DNA of 6,373 bases from an uncultured Lachnospiraceae bacterium (GCA_902796045.1 CADBNQ010000323.1:1-6373); one strand, 5' to 3'; positions 1 through 5,199 are shown, counted from the first letter of the stretch. Made by a program: numbers and translations. Notes: a model not told the origin generated them from the sequence alone.

Positions 1-1160
1 GAGAAGTCGTTGAGGGACCGGTTTTCATAGGAAACATATTTGAGGTTGATATTCTCACCGTCAAGTTCCCTGATACCGTCTCCGTCAGAGTCTACGATAC
101 CTGCCTTGTCAAGCATCTCCTTGGCACCTTCGACATTATAGGCGTATGGATTGGTCAGATTATCATAGCCATAATTAAGGGTGGACGGAAGCACAGAGAA
201 ACCTGCGGTATAGAGACCGTTGATCAGGTTTGACTTGCAGATACCATCATAGTCGATACCCATGATCATCGCTTTACGAAGGTCATCATTCTTAAGAATA
301 CCCTTGAAGTTGATCCAGGAGAAACCAGTTCGGACACCGGGAGCCACATCAACGGTAAAGTTGTCATCGCTTTTGAAGTTCTCAATGTCAGCAACATTGG
401 TGATGTTCTCGGCCAGGTCAATCTCCCCGCTCTGGAGGGCCATGGTCTTGGCGGAGGCATCGCCCATAAACTTGATCTCTACCTTATCGTAAGGAACTTC
501 CTCACGGTAGTTCTCATTCTTAACCATGGTGTAACCGGTCTGGTCTGTAAAGCTCTCAATAGCATAGGGACCAGTGCCGATCACGCCGCTGTCCCAGTTC
601 TCTGTAGCTGAAACGTTGACAATCTCAGTAGCCGGGTGAGCCAGATTACCCATCAGGTTGAAGTCGGCTTTAGGCAGTTCGAAGACCAGGGTACCGGCTT
701 CATCGTCCGCGGTGATCTTAGTCTCATAAGGGATAAACTTTTCAGGGTTCGTAGATCCATTGGGACCTTCTGCAAAAACTCTGTCGAAGGACTCCTTGAC
801 CTTGGTCGCCGTCATGTCATCACCGTTGGAGAACTTGATCCCGTCCTTGATCTTGACAGTCCAGGTCTTGTAATCATCAGAGTGTTCGGCAGACTCAGCC
901 AGCCATGGTTCGGGAACCATCTCATCATTAAACTTAAAGAGGGCTTCAGCAATACCAAATCTCATACAGTTCCACGCAGTGTTGGTATCCTCCATGGGGT
1001 CAACAAGACCGTCACCATACATCTGGCAGCCGAACGTCAGTGTCTTGCCTTCTGAGCCGCCGGCAGATCCTTCCTGACCGCCGCCGCAGCCGGTCAGCAT
1101 AGCTGCACCGAGAGCCGCACTCAATCCAAGCGCCAGTAGTTTCTTGAAGCATTTTTTCAT
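1..1160 (-). CDS. Family 5 ABC substrate-binding lipoprotein, partial (C-terminus outside window)
   Basis: Extracytoplasmic solute-binding protein of the DppA/OppA/NikA type (SBP_bac_5), expected to capture a ligand outside the membrane for an ABC importer. About 386 residues are visible; the family is usually 500-550, so the C-terminal third is off the window. The protein starts with a lipoprotein signal: basic MKKCFKK, a hydrophobic stretch, and lipobox LTGC with lipidated Cys25, followed by a Gly/Ser-rich linker. Family hallmarks follow: PEPWLAES, KTWTVKIKDGIKFSNG, GTGPYAIESF, ALQSGEIDLAE and, late in the visible part, ALLxKAG-like EMLDKAGI followed by an acidic DSDGDGIRELDG loop of the calcium-binding kind. 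The translation is open from 1160 to the window edge. The gene follows a cobalamin riboswitch and intrinsic terminator, which points to cobalt, nickel, a corrinoid or a related nutrient as ligand; oligopeptide cannot be excluded. The permeases and ATPases are presumably beyond the edge. Family call firm, ligand unknown. Confidence 0.93.
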   Translation of the reverse strand, partial: MKKCFKKLLALGLSAALGAAMLTGCGGGQEGSAGGSEGKTLTFGCQMYGDGLVDPMEDTNTAWNCMRFGIAEALFKFNDEMVPEPWLAESAEHSDDYKTWTVKIKDGIKFSNGDDMTATKVKESFDRVFAEGPNGSTNPEKFIPYETKITADDEAGTLVFELPKADFNLMGNLAHPATEIVNVSATENWDSGVIGTGPYAIESFTDQTGYTMVKNENYREEVPYDKVEIKFMGDASAKTMALQSGEIDLAENITNVADIENFKSDDNFTVDVAPGVRTGFSWINFKGILKNDDLRKAMIMGIDYDGICKSNLINGLYTAGFSVLPSTLNYGYDNLTNPYAYNVEGAKEMLDKAGIVDSDGDGIRELDGENINLKYVSYENRSLNDF

Positions 1161-1167
1161 AGTCATA

Positions 1168-1174
1168 CCTTCCT
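1168..1174 (-). promoter_or_regulatory. Ribosome binding site deciding the start of the family 5 binding protein
   Basis: AGGAAGG lies 7 nt before the ATG at 1160 but only 1 nt before an in-frame ATG at 1166. The normal spacing favours 1160, giving a protein that begins MKKCF rather than MTMKKCF. The GAAGGTATGA context is imitated by the conserved element at 1491-1511. Confidence 0.75.
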
Positions 1175-1222
1175 TTTCTTTATAATGCTTAAATCAACTC
1201 TTCTCTTATAATGCCTGCAGAA

Positions 1223-1252
1223 CGGATGTCCATCCTTGCGGGCAGACATCCG
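1223..1252 (-). repeat. 8-bp inverted repeat in the leader of the family 5 binding protein
   Basis: Arms 1223-1230 (CGGATGTC) and 1245-1252 (GACATCCG) are perfectly complementary around a 14-nt loop. It lies in the untranslated leader about 60 nt before the start codon. No T-tract follows it on the minus strand, so it is not a terminator. It may be an RNA structural element or a protein site. Confidence 0.5.
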
Positions 1253-1338
1253 AACCGCAATCATTATATAGAGAGGAATCAATTAATGAGAACAAAATCA
1301 TCAGATGGAAGAAGGCTCTCTCTTCTTCGGATGCATAA

Positions 1339-1371
1339 CCCGAAAGCACCCCTGCAAGGCATGCTCCCGGG
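1339..1371 (-). other. Imperfect leader hairpin
   Basis: CCCG (1339-1342) pairs with CGGG (1368-1371) and AGCA (1345-1348) with TGCT (1362-1365), separated by a small symmetric internal loop. The stem is G/C-rich but short and interrupted. It is recorded as part of the unexplained 370-nt leader between riboswitch and gene. Confidence 0.3.
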
Positions 1372-1381
1372 CTGCAACCGG

Positions 1382-1428
1382 ATAAACTGTGCAGAGGAGG
1401 ATGTACCTAAGTACTGTGCACAGTTTAT
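1382..1428 (-). repeat. 12-bp perfect inverted repeat after the terminator
   Basis: ATAAACTGTGCA (1382-1393) and TGCACAGTTTAT (1417-1428) are perfect reverse complements enclosing 23 nt. In the RNA the loop displays CATCCTCC (1396-1403), the counterpart of the anti-ribosome-binding-site segment in the btuF leader. One arm overlaps the T-rich tail of the terminator at 1426-1466, so this hairpin would form only in read-through transcripts. The CTGTGCA word also occurs in the terminator apex. Confidence 0.6.
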
Positions 1429-1466
1429 AAAACAAATAATGCCCGTATCTGCACAGATACGGGCAT
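1426..1466 (-). terminator. Intrinsic terminator in the expression platform of cobalamin riboswitch 1
   Basis: A near-perfect palindrome occupies 1439-1466, with 13-nt arms ATGCCCGTATCTG and CAGATACGGGCAT around 2 central bases; in practice the apex opens to a small loop. On the minus strand it is followed by TATTTGTTTTAT. The + strand side has no T-run, so it works for leftward transcription only. It sits about 65 nt after the aptamer and 265 nt before the gene, as expected for cobalamin-induced premature termination. Confidence 0.85.
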
Positions 1467-1490
1467 ATCATCATAATAATAGTCTCAGAA

Positions 1491-1511
1491 CCCACCCATC
1501 CTTCGTAAGTG
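1491..1511 (-). promoter_or_regulatory. Conserved post-aptamer element, copy 1
   Basis: On the minus strand this reads CACTTACGAAGGATGGGTGG plus one further G. It matches the segment at 5164-5184 at 19 of 21 positions and sits at nearly the same distance from the P1 stem (19 versus 16 nt). The ends can form a short CACTT/GGGTG stem using G-U pairs, presenting ACGAAGGAT in a loop, in the position of the regulatory P13/L13 hairpin known from cobalamin riboswitches. Its GGATGGG may also pair with CCCGTATC of the terminator 5' arm as an antiterminator. Confidence 0.6.
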
Positions 1512-1530
1512 CGCAATCTAATATCCATTA

Positions 1531-1690
1531 GCAAGCAGGTCTCCTGACTTAAAGATCATTATCGCGAAGACGCCTTCCCGGCCGGGCCACCACCCGGCCA
1601 GTGACATATATGTCTCCGGACTCCCTTTTTACAGTGACGGGATCGTACCAGAATCTCACTGGTTTCCCTATTAATCCAAAAGGAACTTGC
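1531..1690 (-). ncRNA. Cobalamin riboswitch 1 (aptamer)
   Basis: The minus strand carries the conserved cobalamin aptamer blocks in order: closing P1 arm CTTGC/GCAAG (1686-1690 with 1531-1535), GGGAAACCAGTGAGATTCTG, the ATCCCGTCACTGTAA core, the B12-box region GTCACTGGCC, GGGAAGGCG, and the 3' signature AGTCAGGAGACCTGC. The B12 box has T where the consensus GCCACTG has C. It includes a very GC-rich peripheral hairpin near 1580-1602. Together with the terminator at 1426-1466 it should switch off the family 5 binding protein when cobalamin is abundant. Confidence 0.97.
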
Positions 1691-1742
1691 AGGAATGATA
1701 TATAATTGTCATTTATCATCAAGACATCCTTGATATGTAAGA

Positions 1743-1751
1743 ATTATACCA
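1743..1751 (-). promoter_or_regulatory. Candidate extended -10 promoter for riboswitch 1
   Basis: TGGTATAAT reads as an extended -10 (TGN plus a perfect TATAAT). The -35 position 17 nt upstream is poor (GTAATA), so its use would depend on the extended -10. Transcription would begin near 1737, about 47 nt before the aptamer. Confidence 0.5.
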
Positions 1752-1780
1752 TATTTTAGAAAGAATATTACGGATGGATT

Positions 1781-1809
1781 ACTATACACTTTTGTCAATT
1801 CTTGGTCAA
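1781..1809 (-). promoter_or_regulatory. Candidate sigma-A promoter for riboswitch 1 transcript
   Basis: TTGACC (1804-1809), a 17-nt spacer and TATAGT (1781-1786) give 5/6 matches in both hexamers. Transcription would start near 1774 and include the whole aptamer. Confidence 0.6.
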
Positions 1810-1993
1810 AAAACGCTATCTACAATCATCGAACTGAAATAATATTGAACAAATGACAAAAATGTACTCTTTTGCAAAGGGTTTGCCAAAAAAGAACAAG
1901 CGAACAAATGAACCGTTGTTCAATTATTGAAACGATTAGCCGTTCTTTTTTGTTGTGTGCTTTTAAATAGTATAATCCTGCAGGAATAACTAT

Positions 1994-2770
1994 TCAGGTC
2001 TCCAGGTCCGGGATAAAGACGATATTGGGTTTGCCGGTCGCTTCATTGACCGTAATCTTAGTATCTATGCCGAACAGATAACGGATCTTCTGGGGAACAA
2101 AGACTTCTTCCGGTGTTCCCACATCCACGACCTTGCCTTTCTTGAGAAGGATGATCCTGTCACAGTAACAGGAGGCAACATTCAGGTCATGGATGGAGGA
2201 GAAAACAGTCAGCCCCTGCCTCTTTAAAATATTCATGATCTGGTACTGGTAACCGATATCCAGATGGTTGGTTGGCTCATCAAGGATGATGAGCTCTGCC
2301 TGCTGGACAAGAGCTCTGGCAACCAGGGTGCGCTGTTTTTCACCGCCGGAGAGGGAAAGAAAGCTTCTCTCTTCGTACCCTTTCAGGCCGACTTCATTGA
2401 TGGCATCCAGCACGATCTGACGTTCTCTGATCTTGTCATTGCCGCCGAACATCTTCTGGTGAGCAAAGCGGCCCAGATTGACCATATCATAGACCATCAT
2501 GTCGAATTCAACATTATTCTCCTGCTGCATGACAGACATCTCAAGGGCGGATTCCCTGCTGGACATATCCGCGATACTTCTTCCGTCAATATAGGCAGCG
2601 CCGGAATCCGGTTTATATACCCGATAAATACTCTTCAACAGAGTGGACTTACCACAGCCGTTAGGACCTACAAGCCCCACAAATTCTCCCTTTTCAACTT
2701 CCAGGCTCACTCCATCTACGATCAGCTTAGAGTCTATGGAGTAGACGATATCTTTTACTTCTAATTTCAT
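1994..2770 (-). CDS. btuD: BtuD/FepC-type ABC transporter ATPase
   Basis: Cytoplasmic ATPase that powers a metal-chelate/cobalamin importer. From the chosen start the protein has 258 residues, normal for the family. Walker A GPNGCGKST is at 35-43, the Q-loop at VMQQEN around 80-85, the signature LSGGEKQR at 140-147, Walker B LIILDEP at 160-166, D-loop NHLD next to it, and the switch histidine in SIHDLN at 194. All catalytic motifs are intact. An ATG 24 bases upstream (2794) is in frame, but GGAGGA at 2778-2783 lies 7 nt before the ATG at 2770, so the protein begins MKLEVKD. The start is then 4 bases past the permease stop, and the genes are surely co-transcribed. The family also serves siderophores and heme; cobalamin is inferred from the riboswitch upstream of the operon. 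Confidence 0.95.
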   Translation of the reverse strand: MKLEVKDIVYSIDSKLIVDGVSLEVEKGEFVGLVGPNGCGKSTLLKSIYRVYKPDSGAAYIDGRSIADMSSRESALEMSVMQQENNVEFDMMVYDMVNLGRFAHQKMFGGNDKIRERQIVLDAINEVGLKGYEERSFLSLSGGEKQRTLVARALVQQAELIILDEPTNHLDIGYQYQIMNILKRQGLTVFSSIHDLNVASCYCDRIILLKKGKVVDVGTPEEVFVPQKIRYLFGIDTKITVNEATGKPNIVFIPDLET

Positions 2771-2774
2771 ACTC

Positions 2775-3851
2775 TCATCCTCCAAACTGTCCATGTGATT
2801 TACGTATTAAGTACAGGAAGAAAGGCGCACCGAAGAAGGCAGATACAACACCGATGGGCAGCTCCTCAGGGGAGACAAGCACACGGGACAGAATATCTGC
2901 TATCACCAGGAAGGTTCCTCCAACCAGCACAGATGCCGGAATCAGTCTCGAATGCTTGGTTCCCACAATCGATCTTGTAATGTGCGGAATAGTCAGACCA
3001 ACAAAGCCGATGGTTCCGCTGATGGATACGATGATACCGGTAAGCAGCGTAGCCAGAATGATAATGACCAGCTTCAGCTTGTCTGTATCCAGACCTACAG
3101 TGACCGCAACATCATCTCCGAGCAGGAGGACATCCAGCCTCTTAGACAGGATCAGAATCAGGACCAGGCAGAAAACGAAAGCGATGGTGGCATATTTCAG
3201 TGTCTCCCAGGAAGCTCCGCTTAAAGAACCCATCAGCCAGTAGCTGGCTGTTTTCACCTTATCAGACCCAGTCTTGGTGTAATAGATCATAAAATTGGTC
3301 ACCGCTCCGAAAAGCGCTGATACAGCGATACCGGCCAGGACGAGCTGGGTGGCCGTCACCTTGTTCCTTATGGTGGCAATCCTCAGGGCCAGCACTATGG
3401 AGATCACCGCCCCGACAAAAGCACCAACCATGGTTCCGTAACCTCCCAGGAACCAAAGATATCCGTACATGATCACGGAAACTGCGCCGGCTGATGCGCC
3501 GTGGGAAATACCCAGTACGTAGGGATCAGCCAGCGGGTTTTTGGTCAGGGCCTGCATGAGGATGCCGCATAAGGTCAGACCGGCACCTACGATAAAGGCA
3601 GTGAGAATACGGGGAACCCTCATATTCCAGATGATGGTCTCTGTGCTTTCTCCCCAGTCTACCTTAAAGACCTCCCTGCCAAGGATCCGGTTGGTGATGA
3701 CCCTCCGGACCACATCAAATTTCAGATCCACACTCCCCAGCCTGGTAGCCATGATAAAAGAGATTGCCAGCAGCACGCACATGATCACACAGAAAGTGAT
3801 ATACTGGGGCCTCTTCTGAAGGGGGAATATGGAAGTCTTCATCTTTGCCAT
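2775..3851 (-). CDS. btuC: FecCD/BtuC-type ABC transporter permease
   Basis: Polytopic membrane subunit forming the translocation path of a type II ABC importer. It has 358 residues and many hydrophobic helices, matching the usual BtuC/FecCD length of about 330-360. Family motifs are RVPR at 78-81, GILMQALTKNPLADPYVLG at 96-114 with GISHGASAGA directly after it, GFVGLTIPHITR at 282-293 (the region that contacts the ATPase), and ELPIGVVSAFFGAPFF at 330-345. AAGGAG at 3861-3866 lies 9 nt before the ATG, supporting this start over the Met at residue 4. It sits between the binding-protein gene (94-base gap containing a hairpin) and the ATPase gene (4-base gap). Only one permease gene is present, as expected for a homodimer such as BtuC2. 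Siderophore or heme specificity is possible on family grounds, but the operon leader binds cobalamin. Confidence 0.95.
   Translation of the reverse strand: MAKMKTSIFPLQKRPQYITFCVIMCVLLAISFIMATRLGSVDLKFDVVRRVITNRILGREVFKVDWGESTETIIWNMRVPRILTAFIVGAGLTLCGILMQALTKNPLADPYVLGISHGASAGAVSVIMYGYLWFLGGYGTMVGAFVGAVISIVLALRIATIRNKVTATQLVLAGIAVSALFGAVTNFMIYYTKTGSDKVKTASYWLMGSLSGASWETLKYATIAFVFCLVLILILSKRLDVLLLGDDVAVTVGLDTDKLKLVIIILATLLTGIIVSISGTIGFVGLTIPHITRSIVGTKHSRLIPASVLVGGTFLVIADILSRVLVSPEELPIGVVSAFFGAPFFLYLIRKSHGQFGG
2778..2783 (-). promoter_or_regulatory. Ribosome binding site of the ATPase gene, inside the permease 3' end
   Basis: GGAGGA lies in the last permease codons, 7 nt before the ATG at 2770. 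It settles the start against the in-frame ATG at 2794, which has no such signal at the correct distance, and suggests translational coupling. Confidence 0.85.
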
Positions 3852-3884
3852 ATATCAGATCTCCTTCCTCAGGATTTGAAACAG

Positions 3885-3913
3885 GAACCCGGAATGCAGG
3901 GCATCCCGGGTTC
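3885..3913 (-). repeat. Stable intercistronic hairpin between binding-protein and permease genes
   Basis: GAACCCGG (3885-3892) and CCGGGTTC (3906-3913) form a perfect 8-bp G/C-rich stem. After one mismatch it continues with ATGC/GCAT around a 3-nt loop. Only a short CTGTTTC follows on the minus strand, so it is a poor terminator. It more likely protects the 3' end of the binding-protein message or partly attenuates expression of the membrane genes. Confidence 0.7.
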
Positions 3914-3945
3914 TCTTATGTCAGAACAGTGATAAACTGCCCTCT

Positions 3946-5019
3946 TTATTTGAACTTGTCAGGATAGAACTGCTTAGCCATGATCTCTACAGCTCCTGCA
4001 GAACCTGCAGATCCCTGCATGTCAGAACAGCATGCCACATAGATCTTGCCATCTTTTACAGCATCAAGCTCCTTTGTGAATTCATTGTTTTTCAGGAACT
4101 CCGTTTTCTCTTCAGCGTCTGTATCTGTGTAATTAAGGATCAGGATGACATCAGGATCCCTGGCTACAACCTCTTCCCAGGAAGGGGTCGCCCATCCCTT
4201 GTCGATATCATCAAAGATGGAGATGCCGCCGGCTCTCTTGATCATATCTCCCGGAACACCCTGGCAGGCTGTGAAAGGAGCGTCCTCACCGGAGTCATAG
4301 ACAAATACCTTAATGGGATCCTTATAAACATCCTCACCAAGAGTCGTCTTCACTTCATCCAGCTTATCCTTCATGGCCTGCACCTTCTGGGCAGCCAGAT
4401 CCTGAACGCCGAATATATTGCCCAGGACCTCATAATCCTTATAAATGTCTTCCATGGTGGCAGAGTCAGAACAGCAGTATGGGAAATAAGGGATAATGCC
4501 GTGCTCAAGACAGAAGTCTACAGAGAAATTCTTCTCGGAGAACAGAGAATCCCAGCCCATCATAAAGTCGCAGCCTGCGTCAAGGATCTGCTCCTTGGAG
4601 GCATTCTGCAGGTTCACGCCGTCCTCTGTGATCTTCTTTACCTTGGCTCTGGCAGGGTAGTCATTCACTGTAGACCAGCAGGCACCTCTGGTATAACCGG
4701 ACATATGGTCTTCCAGGCCCAGGTCAAAGAAAAAGTCTGCCATCTGGTCACCGTCAGCGATGACTTTGGTGGGTGCGGAAGTGAAAGTCTCTTCCATATT
4801 CTGACCGATGCCGGACCGTTCAAGGTTCAGGGTGATGGTATAGGGCTCGTAGTCTTTGTTGGTCTCATCCGTAGCAACGGTCTTGGCTTCTTCATCAACC
4901 AGGTACTCATCACCTTTGGAGCCGGTCACTTTTTTCTTGCCCTCCGGAGTGCCGCTGCATCCTGCCATGGAAGCACAAAGGGCAGCACACAATAAGGCTG
5001 CAATGAGTTTCTTCTTCAT
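3946..5019 (-). CDS. btuF: BtuF-type substrate-binding lipoprotein (periplasmic binding protein 2 family)
   Basis: Membrane-anchored receptor of the BtuFCD-type importer, 357 residues. It begins with a lipoprotein signal, MKKKLIAALL then a hydrophobic run and lipobox MAGC with Cys21, followed by a long charged linker to about residue 58. The class III binding fold (Peripla_BP_2) is suggested by SAPTKVIADGDQMADFFFDL at 81-100, a middle segment QILDAGCDFMMGW, GGISIFDDIDKGW at 264-276 and WEEVVARDPDVILIL at 281-295, the typical second-lobe motif. The first gene after cobalamin riboswitch 2, it is followed by permease and ATPase. The mature part has eight cysteines besides Cys21 (114, 150, 170, 182, 183, 252, 330, 331), including two CCSD motifs, odd for an exported binding protein. 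The ribosome binding site AGGAGG is 11 nt before the ATG, slightly far. The ligand is inferred to be cobalamin or another corrinoid. Confidence 0.92.
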   Translation of the reverse strand: MKKKLIAALLCAALCASMAGCSGTPEGKKKVTGSKGDEYLVDEEAKTVATDETNKDYEPYTITLNLERSGIGQNMEETFTSAPTKVIADGDQMADFFFDLGLEDHMSGYTRGACWSTVNDYPARAKVKKITEDGVNLQNASKEQILDAGCDFMMGWDSLFSEKNFSVDFCLEHGIIPYFPYCCSDSATMEDIYKDYEVLGNIFGVQDLAAQKVQAMKDKLDEVKTTLGEDVYKDPIKVFVYDSGEDAPFTACQGVPGDMIKRAGGISIFDDIDKGWATPSWEEVVARDPDVILILNYTDTDAEEKTEFLKNNEFTKELDAVKDGKIYVACCSDMQGSAGSAGAVEIMAKQFYPDKFK

Positions 5020-5023
5020 AGTG

Positions 5024-5036
5024 TATCATACCTCCT
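5024..5036 (-). promoter_or_regulatory. Ribosome binding site of btuF-like gene, candidate regulated site
   Basis: AGGAGG (5031-5036) precedes the ATG at 5019. An ATG directly after it (5029) is out of frame with btuF and too close to use. The AGGAGGTATGATA stretch can pair with TGTCATCCTCCT at 5106-5117, which would block ribosome loading. Confidence 0.7.
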
Positions 5037-5051
5037 TTTTATATAGCTCTC

Positions 5052-5092
5052 CCGGATCCAGAAGGATGCCGGACTGTAAGGCCTGCGGCCTT
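5052..5092 (-). other. Two hairpins inside the predicted repressor stem of the btuF leader
   Basis: AAGGCC/GGCCTT (5078-5083 with 5087-5092) is a 6-bp hairpin with a 3-nt loop. CCGGATCC (5052-5059) pairs with GGAT (5064-5067) and CCGG (5069-5072) with one bulged base and a 4-nt loop. Neither is followed by a T-tract on the minus strand. Both fit inside the loop between the anti-ribosome-binding-site segment and the ribosome binding site, and would bring these two strands together. Confidence 0.5.
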
Positions 5093-5105
5093 TTGGTACA
5101 TGATC

Positions 5106-5117
5106 AGGAGGATGACA
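5106..5117 (-). promoter_or_regulatory. Candidate anti-ribosome-binding-site segment of the btuF leader
   Basis: The RNA TGTCATCCTCCT pairs with AGGAGGTATGATA at 5024-5036 over 12 bp with one bulged U and one G-U pair. Its TCATCCTCC part also pairs perfectly (9 bp) with GGAGGATGA at 5169-5177. The two pairings exclude each other. Seen by eye only. Confidence 0.5.
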
Positions 5118-5163
5118 GATGAACAAGGTAACACCATGTCCTTTTCAGATAAGAAGTATAAGC

Positions 5164-5184
5164 CCCACTCATCCTCCGTAAGTG
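5164..5184 (-). promoter_or_regulatory. Conserved post-aptamer element, copy 2
   Basis: On the minus strand this reads CACTTACGGAGGATGAGTGG plus one G, a 19/21 match to 1491-1511, starting 16 nt after P1. CACTT/GAGTG can form a short stem with a purine-rich loop, in the place of the P13/L13 kissing hairpin of cobalamin riboswitches. The loop GGAGGATGA resembles the btuF ribosome binding region GGAGGTATGA. Confidence 0.6.
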
Positions 5185-5199
5185 AAGCTGTCTCTCCAT

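Larger units (their letters stand above)
1691..1993. other. AT-rich intergenic region between btuD-like gene and riboswitch 1
   Basis: These 303 bases hold no credible gene. They contain two candidate leftward promoters, described separately, and a cluster of GAACAA-type words. GAACAAATGA occurs at 1847-1856 and again at 1902-1911, and ATTGAACAA at 1844-1852 is inverted as TTGTTCAAT at 1916-1924. A weak inverted repeat, TTTTGCAAA and TTTGCCAAAA, lies around 1870-1891. No convincing terminator for the upstream operon was found: the hairpins seen are interrupted and lack a T-tract in the right place on the minus strand. Confidence 0.6.

Noticed and set aside
636..1055. Open frames on the + strand opposite the family 5 gene, as also opposite the btu operon and the ClC gene
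   Set aside because: They are antisense shadows of genes with clear domains, lack ribosome sites and show no family motifs.
1301..1534. 77-codon open frame on the minus strand across the leader after riboswitch 1
   Set aside because: It runs through the terminator and hairpins, has no good ribosome binding site, and its protein is low-complexity and unlike any family I recognise. The open frame is most likely chance.
1790..1799. TTGACA at 1793-1798 as a -35 element
   Set aside because: No -10 lies at 16-18 nt downstream on the minus strand. It falls inside the spacer of the better TTGACC-17-TATAGT promoter.
1911..1956. Inverted repeat TTCAAT/ATTGAA followed by TTTTTT on the + strand as a terminator
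   Set aside because: The stem is AT-rich and interrupted, the T-run lies more than 10 bases after it, and there is no rightward transcript to end. It does not serve the minus-strand operon.
3918..4030. 12-bp direct repeat ATGTCAGAACAG at 3918-3929 and 4019-4030, with a related copy near 4465
   Set aside because: Two copies are codons for the CCSD motifs and the third is intergenic. No transposon ends, target duplications or other repeat features accompany them.
5078..5094. Hairpin AAGGCC/GGCCTT followed by TTTT on the + strand as a rightward terminator
   Set aside because: The stem is only 6 bp and the T-run 4 bases, and no rightward gene precedes it. On the minus strand no T-tract follows.
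5104..5172. 22-codon possible leader peptide in the btuF leader, its ATG in the conserved element and its stop in the anti-site
   Set aside because: The GGAGG abuts the ATG with no spacing, and the equivalent ATG in the other leader meets a stop after four codons, so the coding frame is not conserved while the RNA motif is.
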